From NCBI GenBank assembly GCA_964467255.1, contig CAYXPR010000006.1:1-64000 (forward strand): a DNA stretch of 64,000 nucleotides, given 5' to 3'. The stretch is from CAYXPR01 sp964467255 (GTDB lineage Bacteria > Pseudomonadota > Alphaproteobacteria > Rickettsiales > RGZB01). Within the stretch, counting starts at the first letter, position 1. Every line of letters starts with the position of its first letter. A program made the position numbers and the translations under genes. Shown piece by piece: positions 56,450-64,000 of this stretch. The notes below the pieces were generated by a model. The model searched no databases, was not told the DNA's origin, and saw nothing but the letters and a program-made list of their open reading frames with translations.

Positions 56450-57519
56450 GGCTTCTCTTCTTCTGCTGGCGCAGATTCTGCTTCTGGCTTCACTTCCGGC
56501 GAGGCTTCATCTGCCTTTTTTTCTCCTTCTTCGTGCTTCCAGCCTTCTGCAGATGTTTCTTCCGGCGCAGGCTCTTGCACTTCAATTTTCTCGTTACCTA
56601 TCGCAATCAGCTGCACGCGCAGCACTGCCTCTTCGCCCGCTTTGGTTTTAAGCGTTGGCGTGCCTTCCCACTCCAGGAAGGCTTTGGATTCAGTCATGTC
56701 ATCCGAAGCGCGCACGCCGCGATAGCCACCAAGACCTAACGGTTTAAAAGCGCCGTCACCCACCACGGCTTGTTCCAACCATAGCGGTACACTATGGCTA
56801 CCGAGTATAAATTGCGCCGTGTAGCCTTCGCCACTAGGGAGCAATTCATTCACATTCCGACCTGTTACATTATGCACCAGCACACTTACTTCTTCACCGC
56901 ACCACGCCTGCTTGCGCGAGGATGCCTGTACAATGTTAAACAGGTTATAGCCTTTGGCTTCCAGCGCAGGGTCTTCTTTCACACCCATCAACTTCAGCCG
57001 AAGCATCACGGCGCTGCCAAGCGGCACATCCTTGCGACGGAATGCGGCCGTATCATAGGCCATTTCAGGTGGTAAGGTGACCTGTCGTTCAGCACCCAAG
57101 CGCATCCCCATCGTATAGTGTATGACGCCTGGAATCACAGACTTGCTTTCGCCAATTTTAAGTTGTACCGGAGCACCTTTTTCCAAAAAATCTTCAAGCG
57201 GCGTGCCATCCAGCAGCAAGGTGCGGTAGCGCACCTGCACCTCCTGACCACACTGCACGGGCGCGCCCTCGCCCTGTCTGAAATCGAGTACCGTGCCATA
57301 GGGGTAATCCTTTAATTCCAAACTACCGCTAAAATGATCCGCAAGAGATGTTTTTTTCTCTTCCTCTGGCACGCTAATTTGCCTTTCTTTTGGTAAAGAC
57401 TCGGGCCCCACAACGGTTTCTTTGTTCGCCACAAAAACGTAAATCGCGAGGCAAATCGCCAGCAATAAAAAAATGCGGTCAGACAGTTTCTTGCCTTTTA
57501 GTTTATTCCTGCGTCGCAT
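56446..57519 (-). CDS. Membrane-anchored FKBP-type peptidyl-prolyl isomerase-like protein
   Basis: A 357-residue protein with one N-terminal membrane helix (IFLLLAICLAIYVFVA) after a basic start, so the bulk is periplasmic. Residues about 75-185 are an FKBP domain: VQVRYRTLLLDGTPLEDFLE, VIPGVIHYTMGMRLGAERQV and LPPEMAYD. Residues about 195-310 form a second, more diverged FKBP-like half (WLEQAVVGDGAFKPLGLGGY). The C-terminus is acidic, proline-rich and disordered. It probably helps fold exported proteins. It begins 14 bases after the RecA-like gene on the same strand, so they are likely cotranscribed. Confidence 0.8.
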   Translation of the reverse strand: MRRRNKLKGKKLSDRIFLLLAICLAIYVFVANKETVVGPESLPKERQISVPEEEKKTSLADHFSGSLELKDYPYGTVLDFRQGEGAPVQCGQEVQVRYRTLLLDGTPLEDFLEKGAPVQLKIGESKSVIPGVIHYTMGMRLGAERQVTLPPEMAYDTAAFRRKDVPLGSAVMLRLKLMGVKEDPALEAKGYNLFNIVQASSRKQAWCGEEVSVLVHNVTGRNVNELLPSGEGYTAQFILGSHSVPLWLEQAVVGDGAFKPLGLGGYRGVRASDDMTESKAFLEWEGTPTLKTKAGEEAVLRVQLIAIGNEKIEVQEPAPEETSAEGWKHEEGEKKADEASPEVKPEAESAPAEEEKP

Positions 57520-57533
57520 ATGCTAAACCCTCT

Positions 57534-60017
57534 TTAACTTGCTGCCTGCTTAGACTCAATTTCGCGTTTGATTTCCAAAAGCTCTTCGTTGCTAACAGGC
57601 ATGTTGCGCACACCTTCTTCACCCGGCAACCAAATCAGTCCGAGCGCCTCAGGGTCGCGCACAAACACGCGTTCGCCCTGCACCATACCCAACTGTGGCG
57701 GAATGTTGTTTTTTGCAAGACCTGCAATCGTATAGGCGCCGTCGCGGTGCATACCAATCACCACACGCGGACGGTCGATAAACACCTGCGAACCACGTAA
57801 GCAATCCAGCACCTCAGCGGTGGTTTTTGGCTTTGCGCCTTTGGCCAAATGGTGCACCACCACCATCGCGCATTTTTTAGAAATGGCGAATTCTTCAATC
57901 GCCTCAAAGAATTCACTCACCACTTCCGCATCATCTTCATCACCCGTCAAATATTTACGCGCAGGGTCAATCACCACGCACGAAACATCCGGCAGCTTCC
58001 ACAGCTTGCCCATCAGTAGTTCTGAAATGGTGGCGGGTTCGCCCTGCTTGTTCAGGCCAAAATCCGTACGGAAGAACATCATGCGCTTGGCGCGGCCTTC
58101 GGGGTCAAACATTTCCGCACGCGCATTCACGATGGCGGGGCCATCTTCCCCCGTGAAGTAAATGCACATGCCTTGGCAAAATTCGAGGTTCAACGCCGAG
58201 CCAAGCCACATGGGCGGCGCCTCATCCTTGCGGTAATCAATGGCCGCTTTCACGCATAAATTATGTGCGATGGACGATTTACCCGTACCGCCCGTAGCGG
58301 CGAGCAGTGTCACCGCTGCACGGGGCACCCAGCCCTGTGCAATCAGCTCAAATTTTTCCATCTCTTCTTGTGTTTTCATTGTATTGGTTGCATCGAGCAA
58401 CTCAAAATCACGGGCACACAAGTTGAAGTAGCGCAGGTTGCTCTGCAGGTTTGGCACATCGATACCAAAGCGGCGCCACAGCGAGTGGTAGCGGTCATAC
58501 TGATTCCAGCAATGCGCGGCTTCCTGAATGCGCGTAATCGACACTTGTTTGGCGCGGATGTTTTCAATGTTCGTGATATCCAGCTGCGAGGTAAAATCGT
58601 TAAAGCTGCGATGCGCATACATGCCATGCACCGAAAGATATTCGAGGCCAGAGAGCACATAGTACTTCCAGTAATCATGGCCCGTGGTGTTCCCTAGCTG
58701 GAACAATTCTTCCATGCCCGGCAATACACCGGGCTTGCCTTCAATCGGCAGCAGCGGCTTATCTAAAAACCCAAATACTTTAACGCCCGTATCCTCCGTG
58801 CTGCCACGATTGATGCTAGCCACCAGCATACCCACGTCGCGGAAACGCTGGAACATGTCTTCCGATAATTTTTCGCGCCCGATACAGAAAACCGTACTCC
58901 AAATCACACCGCTGCCAACGGGAACCCACGTGCCCGCCGCATCCTGCTGATACACAATTGGGTCGAGCAGCACAGGGCTGTTCGGCAGCACGCCGGCATT
59001 GTAATTCACGCGGATATTTTCGGCCGCTTGGTCCAGCTCTTCCGGCCCGAAGTAAAATTCAAAGCCCGCATTTTTGGCACGCCATGGGCGCTGTTCTTTT
59101 TCGGTAAAGATGCGCATCTTGCCAGTAATGCCGTGCACCAGATGCCCATGCCAGATAAACGCCAATTCTTTTTTAATCGCCTCAATCTCGCGGTTGCGCA
59201 GCTCTTCCGATGTCATGTTGCGCTGGAGGTTCGAAACGTCCACCCCATAACGTTCAAACATACGCTGGTCGCGGCCATAGGCATTCCAGCATACGCCTGC
59301 ATCAATAATTTTCTGCAGGTTAACCGCGTTGTTTTTCATACTGTCGACATCGGTAATCTTCACATCGCCGAACATCGATTTAAATGACATATGCTGATAC
59401 GTGCCGTGCGTGCTGCGATATTCCATGCCAGAAAGAATATATTGCTTCCAACAATTCGTACCCACACCACCCGTATCGATATTCGCAAGGTCGCAAATTT
59501 CGCGAATGCCTTTTAAGAAATTACCATTGTGGTTGAACGACCAACCCTCCGGAGCCATGGCGGGAAGATTTGCCACACCCAGCACTTTCAGCGCGGCACG
59601 CGGGTTTTCGTGCGTTTCCATGAAATTGATGAACAGGCCCATTTGCTTCAGGCGCACCAGCGACTCCTCAGGGATCGGCGCGCGCGGCGAAATAATGGTC
59701 GACCACACAATGCCAGAACCCAATGGGATAGGCTCTTTTGAGCCCGCCTCGCGGCGATACACAATCGGGTCTAAAATCAGGCTGCTGTTGGGTGGTGTGC
59801 CACGGCGGTAATACATGGTGACTTTTTCGACCGCTTCGGCCACTTGCTGCGGCCCGAACCAAATTTCCATCGCGTGCTGGTCCGAGCGCCAGAAGCGGCC
59901 CTCCTCCATTGTAAACAGGCGCATCTCGCCTTTGAGGCCGTGAATACTGTGCGCCGTCCAGATGAATGCTAGTTCGGTTTGTAGTTCTGCAAAGATTTCA
60001 TCGCTATATTGACGCAT
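57534..60017 (-). CDS. RecA/RepA-fold ATPase with duplicated N-terminal domain
   Basis: An 827-residue cytoplasmic protein. Residues about 10-270 and 278-537 are two copies of one domain: both begin ELAFIW, then HG, MR-FT, a tryptophan-arginine pair and FGP, share PNS and LDPIVY about 70 residues on, then GSG-WST, a Y-LSG-EY-HG block and a closing N-LQ. I do not recognise the domain. Residues about 560-800 are a RecA-like AAA_25 ATPase as in plasmid RepA helicases: Walker A AATGGTGKSSIAHNL near 575, FTGEDGPAIVNARAEMF, Walker B VVIDPARKYLTGDEDD, VVVHHLAKG and a GSQVFIDRPRVVIGM sensor strand. AAGG precedes the ATG. Confidence 0.85.
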   Translation of the reverse strand: MRQYSDEIFAELQTELAFIWTAHSIHGLKGEMRLFTMEEGRFWRSDQHAMEIWFGPQQVAEAVEKVTMYYRRGTPPNSSLILDPIVYRREAGSKEPIPLGSGIVWSTIISPRAPIPEESLVRLKQMGLFINFMETHENPRAALKVLGVANLPAMAPEGWSFNHNGNFLKGIREICDLANIDTGGVGTNCWKQYILSGMEYRSTHGTYQHMSFKSMFGDVKITDVDSMKNNAVNLQKIIDAGVCWNAYGRDQRMFERYGVDVSNLQRNMTSEELRNREIEAIKKELAFIWHGHLVHGITGKMRIFTEKEQRPWRAKNAGFEFYFGPEELDQAAENIRVNYNAGVLPNSPVLLDPIVYQQDAAGTWVPVGSGVIWSTVFCIGREKLSEDMFQRFRDVGMLVASINRGSTEDTGVKVFGFLDKPLLPIEGKPGVLPGMEELFQLGNTTGHDYWKYYVLSGLEYLSVHGMYAHRSFNDFTSQLDITNIENIRAKQVSITRIQEAAHCWNQYDRYHSLWRRFGIDVPNLQSNLRYFNLCARDFELLDATNTMKTQEEMEKFELIAQGWVPRAAVTLLAATGGTGKSSIAHNLCVKAAIDYRKDEAPPMWLGSALNLEFCQGMCIYFTGEDGPAIVNARAEMFDPEGRAKRMMFFRTDFGLNKQGEPATISELLMGKLWKLPDVSCVVIDPARKYLTGDEDDAEVVSEFFEAIEEFAISKKCAMVVVHHLAKGAKPKTTAEVLDCLRGSQVFIDRPRVVIGMHRDGAYTIAGLAKNNIPPQLGMVQGERVFVRDPEALGLIWLPGEEGVRNMPVSNEELLEIKREIESKQAAS

Positions 60018-60104
60018 AGGCCTTCGCTAGCTTCGTGATGGTTCGACCGCAGAAAAACTATAACGAAAAGCGCGGGGGGAATCCAGCCTGAAGGACGCGC
60101 GGCG

Positions 60105-61655
60105 CTAATTTATTTTCTTGCTGGGTTCTTCCACCGTAGCGCCATCGGTAATTTCCACCATCAGACGGGCCACCTCGCCGATTTTCTCAAGCCTGGTGCG
60201 CGTACCGTCCGGCAGCCACATGCCGCCTGTGTTCAATACCAGCTTGTTCTTTTTGGTCAGCTCCAGCTGCGTGCGCGAAAGTACGCCTGTGGCCGCGCCG
60301 GAAATTTTAAATGCCAGCCGCATCGCAAGTCCCACCACACGGGCGCGGAAAATCAGCGGCGCAGGCAGAATCTTCTGAGCAGCGCTGGTAATATCGGGAT
60401 CCAGCTCAGCCTTGTAACGGTGGAACACACATGTCGCAATAAACACGCGGTCTTCATGGCTGATGGCCGGAATGGAAGAATCCAGCACCCAGCGGTATGC
60501 CATTTCCGCACGATACGCCGTGTGCTCATACCATGCCAAGTGCCCCAAGATGCAAGCAGCAAGGCGCAAGCGGCGAATGTCGTCATCTTCAGTGCGGAAG
60601 AGCGGGCTCATCCATTCATACATCTCGCGTGAGAACTTTAGCCACTCTTCATTTTCGTCAGCACTGGGGGAAATATTTTTTACGAAGTTGTCGCAGGTCG
60701 CAATCATCGGATCGCGCTGGCGCACCACGCTGGTAAGCCTGTCAAACAGCACCCCTTCACGCGCACCCCAAGCTGAAAACGCCACCTGTTTGGGCTGGCC
60801 GACGGCAATAATGCGCTCCAGCACGGCAGCACTGAACGTAATCGTATCGATGCGGTCTGCCGACACCAGCCGCTTTTTCAGCATTTCGCGGCCATCCGCC
60901 TCCACCACCCATTTCACGGTTTGGTAGATTTGATCGGCGGGAACAATATAATTATGCACAATTTGCAGCGGATGCTTCGTGCGAATAATATGCAGCTTAC
61001 CAAGGGCACGCAGGCCCCCGCCCACCGCATAAAATGTTTTGCCATGCAGCGTTTCAAGTAACGGAAACTGCTGCAGGGAGCGCGTCACGATTTCGCTGGC
61101 GGCATCCACGTTATTCTTGGAAATAGCGCGAAGGCGCAGCGCACCAATCGGGAAGCTTTTATTTTCCTGAATGATATGATCGATATTCCCTTTAAAATCC
61201 TCAAGCGTGCTTTCTACGTGCGCGAGTTCCAAGCTGCCGCCGCCTAAGTCACCCACCACGCCATGTGATTCAAAAAATGCTGCCGCCACACCAAGTGCGG
61301 CAAAACGCGCTTCTTGCTCACCCGAGAGCGTATCCACCTTAAAGCCATATTCTTTTTCAATGCGGCGGATGAAGCTTGCGCCGTCTTTCGCGTCGCGCAC
61401 GGCAGAGGTTGCAAATGCCGTTACATCCGTTACACCCATTGCATCAATCAGCAGGCGGAAGCGCCCCATCGCTTGCATCGCCATTTTTACGCCACGTGGA
61501 TAGAGCATGCCGCTGGCATCGAGCTCTTTTGCTAGTCCGCAGAGCATTTTTTCATTCAGCAGCGGCAGCGGTGCACGCTTCAAATTGTCATACACCACCA
61601 AGCGCACGGAGTTTGAGCCAATATCGATGACGGCAATTTTATGCGGAGAAACCAT
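60105..61655 (-). CDS. ppx: Exopolyphosphatase, Ppx/GppA family
   Basis: A 516-residue Ppx/GppA-type phosphatase. The actin-like fold starts IAVIDIGSNSVRLVVYD, with FATSAVRDAKDG, LSGEQEARFAALGV and VVGDLGGGSLELAHV. Residues after about 310 form an HD-like helical domain (LAACILGHLAWYEHTAYRAEM). It removes phosphate from polyphosphate ends or pppGpp. The ATG at 61655 shares one base with the ppk stop (TGATG), so translation is coupled to ppk; this pairing is typical. Confidence 0.95.
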   Translation of the reverse strand: MVSPHKIAVIDIGSNSVRLVVYDNLKRAPLPLLNEKMLCGLAKELDASGMLYPRGVKMAMQAMGRFRLLIDAMGVTDVTAFATSAVRDAKDGASFIRRIEKEYGFKVDTLSGEQEARFAALGVAAAFFESHGVVGDLGGGSLELAHVESTLEDFKGNIDHIIQENKSFPIGALRLRAISKNNVDAASEIVTRSLQQFPLLETLHGKTFYAVGGGLRALGKLHIIRTKHPLQIVHNYIVPADQIYQTVKWVVEADGREMLKKRLVSADRIDTITFSAAVLERIIAVGQPKQVAFSAWGAREGVLFDRLTSVVRQRDPMIATCDNFVKNISPSADENEEWLKFSREMYEWMSPLFRTEDDDIRRLRLAACILGHLAWYEHTAYRAEMAYRWVLDSSIPAISHEDRVFIATCVFHRYKAELDPDITSAAQKILPAPLIFRARVVGLAMRLAFKISGAATGVLSRTQLELTKKNKLVLNTGGMWLPDGTRTRLEKIGEVARLMVEITDGATVEEPSKKIN

Positions 61656-63871
61656 CACGATCCCTTAGGAGGCTGGGGGTTCTTTTTGCCGTGTAGCGCC
61701 GTACCGCGACCGGAAAGGCTCGGATTGTTCATAAAGAATTCGTGCGATGAAAATCCATCCTGCTTCGAGAACATGCGCTCATACGAACCATCGGGATGTA
61801 AAATCCAACTCTGCTTATCATCCTTCAGGCTGGCCATCATAATCTGCCCCATCACCTGCTGATGCACGGTGTCGTTTTCAATCGGCAACATAACCTCCAC
61901 CCGCCAGTTCAGGTTGCGTGGCATCCAGTCTGCCGATGACATAAATACTTTTGCCTTGGGCGAAGGTAAAGAATTGCCAGCGCCAAAACAAAAGATGCGC
62001 GAGTGCTCAAGAAAGCGGCCCACAATGCTTTTGACATGGATGTTGTCCGAGAAGCCCGGCACCCCCGGCCTGAGGCAACAAATGCCGCGGATAATCAGTT
62101 CAATCTTCACGCCTGCCTGTGAAGCCTCATAGAGCGCGTCAATCATTTCAGGGTCCACCAGCGAATTCATCTTCGCCCAAATGTTTGCAGGGCGGCCCGC
62201 TTTGGCGTGCGCAATTTCATCGCGAATATATTGCAGCAATGTGCGCCGCATATTAGACGGCGCGATAACAATTTTCTCATACTGCTCTGGCGGTGAATAA
62301 CCCGTCAGATAATTAAACAGGCGCGCGGCATCACGGCACAGCGCAGGGTCGCACGTAAAGAACGAAAGGTCGGTATAAATCTTCGCCGTGACAGGGTGGT
62401 AATTGCCCGTGCCGAAATGCACATAGGAGTGCAGGCCACCCTCAACCTTCCTCACCACCAGCGACACTTTCGCGTGGGTTTTAAGCCCCACCACGCCATA
62501 CACCACCTGTGCACCAGCGCGCTCTAAGTCACGCCCCCAGCGTATGTTCGCCTCTTCGTCAAAGCGCGCTTTCATTTCGACCAGTGCGGTCACTGACTTG
62601 CCCGCCTCCGCCGCCTCAATCAGCGCCTTCACAATCGGCGAGTCATTGCTGGTGCGGTACAGCGTTTGCTTAATCGCAATCACATCGGGGTCGGCCGCAG
62701 CTTGCCGCAAAAACTGCACCACCACGTCAAAACTCTCATACGGGTGATGCACCACAATGTCTTTGGCCTGAATGGCAGCAAAGCAATCGCCATTATAATC
62801 CATGATGCGTTCGGGGAAACGGCTCGTGTGCGGCGCAAACTTTAAATCCGGACGCTTGAGTTGATACAGCATCCCGATGCCCTCGAGCCCCAGCACCCCA
62901 TCTACGCGCACCACATTTTTCTGCTGCACTTTGAATTCTTCGAGCACAAAACCCAGCAGGTCGTCTGGCATGTCGGCGCTGATTTTCAGACGAATCACGC
63001 TCCCGCGGCGACGGCGTTTCACGGCAGACTCAAACACGCGCACCAAATCTTCCGCTTCGTCTTCCACTTCAATTTCGCTGTCACGATTGATACGCAGCAT
63101 GCCCGAACCAAGCAGCGTGCAGCCGGGGAACAGTGCATCCACAAACATGCGCACCACATCTTCCAGCAGCATCACGCGGTATATTTTATTTTTCTCAGCC
63201 GGCAGCACCACAAAGCGGTCGAGTTTTTGCGGCAGCAGCACGATGGCGTGCAAATCTTTCTCACCTTCCGGCGCAGACTTGGTCGCCTTTTTCTTCTTTG
63301 GCAGCACCATGAGCTTTGTGTCGCGCCTGAGGCCAAGCACAATCGCCAAGCTTAAATTCGGCAAAAACGGAAATGGGTGCGCGGGATCCACTGCAATCGG
63401 CGTCAGCGCCGGAAAAATATTGCTGAGAAAATAATCCTTCAGCCATTGTTTTTCCTGTTTGTCCACATCGGCGGGCGCCAGCACTTCAATGCCCGTGGCG
63501 GTCAGTTCATTACGCAACCCACGCCAGCATTTCTGCTGCCCTTGCATCAATTTGCCCGCGCGGCGGTTGATGCGGCGAAGCTGCTCGCGTGGCGTCAGCC
63601 CATCTTGGCTGAGTTCGGCATTGCCGTGGCGCACTTGGTCGTGCAGACCCGCCACACGCACCATGTAAAATTCATCGAGGTTGTTCGCAGAGATGGATAG
63701 AAATTTTAAACGTTCGAGCAGCGGATGCTGCTGGTTCAGCGCCTCTTCCATCACCCGCTCGTTAAATGCCAACCATGACAGTTCGCGGTTGATGAAGCGG
63801 TCTTCAGGCTTTTGGATGAACGCTTGCTTTTTGCGTTCTGATATTTTTGCCTGCATTTCTTTTCGCGCCAT
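61655..63871 (-). CDS. ppk: Polyphosphate kinase 1
   Basis: A 738-residue PPK1, polymerising ATP gamma-phosphate into polyphosphate. The N-terminal domain begins RFINRELSWLAFNERVMEEA. ATP-site and catalytic histidine segments are VGLKTHAKVSLVVRK, VHFGTGNYHPVTAKIYTDLS and VGRFLEHSRIFCFG. Length is normal. The C-terminal tail is longer than in E. coli and rich in serine, glycine and lysine. The start at 63871 has AAAGG about 11 bases upstream. Coupled to ppx downstream. Confidence 0.97.
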   Translation of the reverse strand: MARKEMQAKISERKKQAFIQKPEDRFINRELSWLAFNERVMEEALNQQHPLLERLKFLSISANNLDEFYMVRVAGLHDQVRHGNAELSQDGLTPREQLRRINRRAGKLMQGQQKCWRGLRNELTATGIEVLAPADVDKQEKQWLKDYFLSNIFPALTPIAVDPAHPFPFLPNLSLAIVLGLRRDTKLMVLPKKKKATKSAPEGEKDLHAIVLLPQKLDRFVVLPAEKNKIYRVMLLEDVVRMFVDALFPGCTLLGSGMLRINRDSEIEVEDEAEDLVRVFESAVKRRRRGSVIRLKISADMPDDLLGFVLEEFKVQQKNVVRVDGVLGLEGIGMLYQLKRPDLKFAPHTSRFPERIMDYNGDCFAAIQAKDIVVHHPYESFDVVVQFLRQAAADPDVIAIKQTLYRTSNDSPIVKALIEAAEAGKSVTALVEMKARFDEEANIRWGRDLERAGAQVVYGVVGLKTHAKVSLVVRKVEGGLHSYVHFGTGNYHPVTAKIYTDLSFFTCDPALCRDAARLFNYLTGYSPPEQYEKIVIAPSNMRRTLLQYIRDEIAHAKAGRPANIWAKMNSLVDPEMIDALYEASQAGVKIELIIRGICCLRPGVPGFSDNIHVKSIVGRFLEHSRIFCFGAGNSLPSPKAKVFMSSADWMPRNLNWRVEVMLPIENDTVHQQVMGQIMMASLKDDKQSWILHPDGSYERMFSKQDGFSSHEFFMNNPSLSGRGTALHGKKNPQPPKGS

Positions 63872-64000
63872 CTAGTGCCTTTAAAGTAGAAAGGTTGACG
63901 AATAACCGGCCTTGCGGCTAATTACATGCCTATCGTTGCTATCCTACCGGATTACTTATAGTTTTAGAAGCATAGAGGATTTTTTAAAACTCGTCCATGA
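63872..64000. other. Window end, upstream of ppk
   Basis: 129 bases, AT-rich towards the right edge. It should hold the ppk promoter on the minus strand. I could not identify a convincing promoter or a PhoB box by eye, and no gene is complete here. Confidence 0.3.

Noticed and set aside
1..64000. CRISPR arrays, insertion sequences, prophage modules, rRNA
   Set aside because: None seen: no regularly spaced repeats, transposase, integrase or phage structural genes, and no rRNA sequence.

Overview
This is a gene-dense stretch of a bacterial chromosome, almost certainly alphaproteobacterial. The evidence is the dnaA, dnaN, recF, gyrB block, a BolA plus monothiol glutaredoxin pair, an NDUFS6-like CHCC zinc-finger protein, an NDUFAF6-like protein, a PAS_5-type protein, TrmFO, two CtrA-type boxes (TTAA-N7-TTAA and a close variant) and an alphaproteobacterial RpoH-type promoter before groESL. 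De novo lysine, purine and queuosine genes argue against a strongly reduced Rickettsia-like genome. I cannot name the genus. No transposase, integrase, CRISPR array or rRNA operon is visible; there is one tRNA (Arg, anticodon CCG).

Layout. 0-2 kb: bolA, grxD, nadD, elbB. 2-3.6 kb (minus): a partial Mrp/Mnh antiporter set (mnhE, mnhF, mnhG and an MbhDE-type protein) without the large subunits. 4-11 kb: rhodanese, dnaA, dnaN, recF, gyrB. 11-13 kb: two unrecognised genes under a CtrA-type box. 13-17 kb (minus): a cell-envelope and lipid operon of a GmhB-like phosphatase, DUF218 protein, PlsC-like acyltransferase and acyl-CoA synthetase. 17-25 kb: zinc-ribbon protein, hydrolase, dadA, hisN, trmFO, NDUFAF6-like, PAS protein, queC, queE. 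25-31 kb: zf-CHCC protein, repeat-bearing lipoprotein, polA, a nitronate-monooxygenase-like flavoprotein and a TylF-type methyltransferase. 31-36 kb: SH3 protein, 2-hydroxyacid dehydrogenase, membrane coiled-coil protein, membrane-anchored pseudokinase. 36-44 kb: purA, hflX, queH, SemiSWEET, pilin-like protein, trmB, metK, TPR-sulfotransferase, tRNA-Arg. 44-45.5 kb: an island-like stretch with a DUF465 protein, one gene of foreign base composition and two tiny membrane-protein genes. 45.5-49.5 kb: dapD, an AT-rich methyltransferase, dapE, mutY. 49.6-55.5 kb: H+-pyrophosphatase, groES-groEL, AEC transporter. 55.6-64 kb: purU, FKBP-like protein, a RecA-fold ATPase with a duplicated unknown domain, ppx and ppk.

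Working together: dapD and dapE act in the succinylase branch of lysine and peptidoglycan-precursor synthesis; queC, queE and queH cover early and last steps of queuosine synthesis; ppk and ppx form a translationally coupled polyphosphate pair, and hppA uses the pyrophosphate made by biosynthesis to pump protons; groES and groEL form the heat-shock operon.

Most unusual items: (1) the 827-residue protein at 57534-60017, a RecA/RepA-type ATPase preceded by two clear copies of a domain I do not recognise; (2) short GC-rich palindromic insertions sharing a 13-base core inside dapE and mutY, in different reading frames, resembling Rickettsia palindromic elements; (3) the gene at 44532-44966, in which all but two codons end in G or C; (4) a perfect 13-bp hairpin covering the polA ribosome-binding site and start; (5) two tandem 29-30-residue membrane-protein genes.
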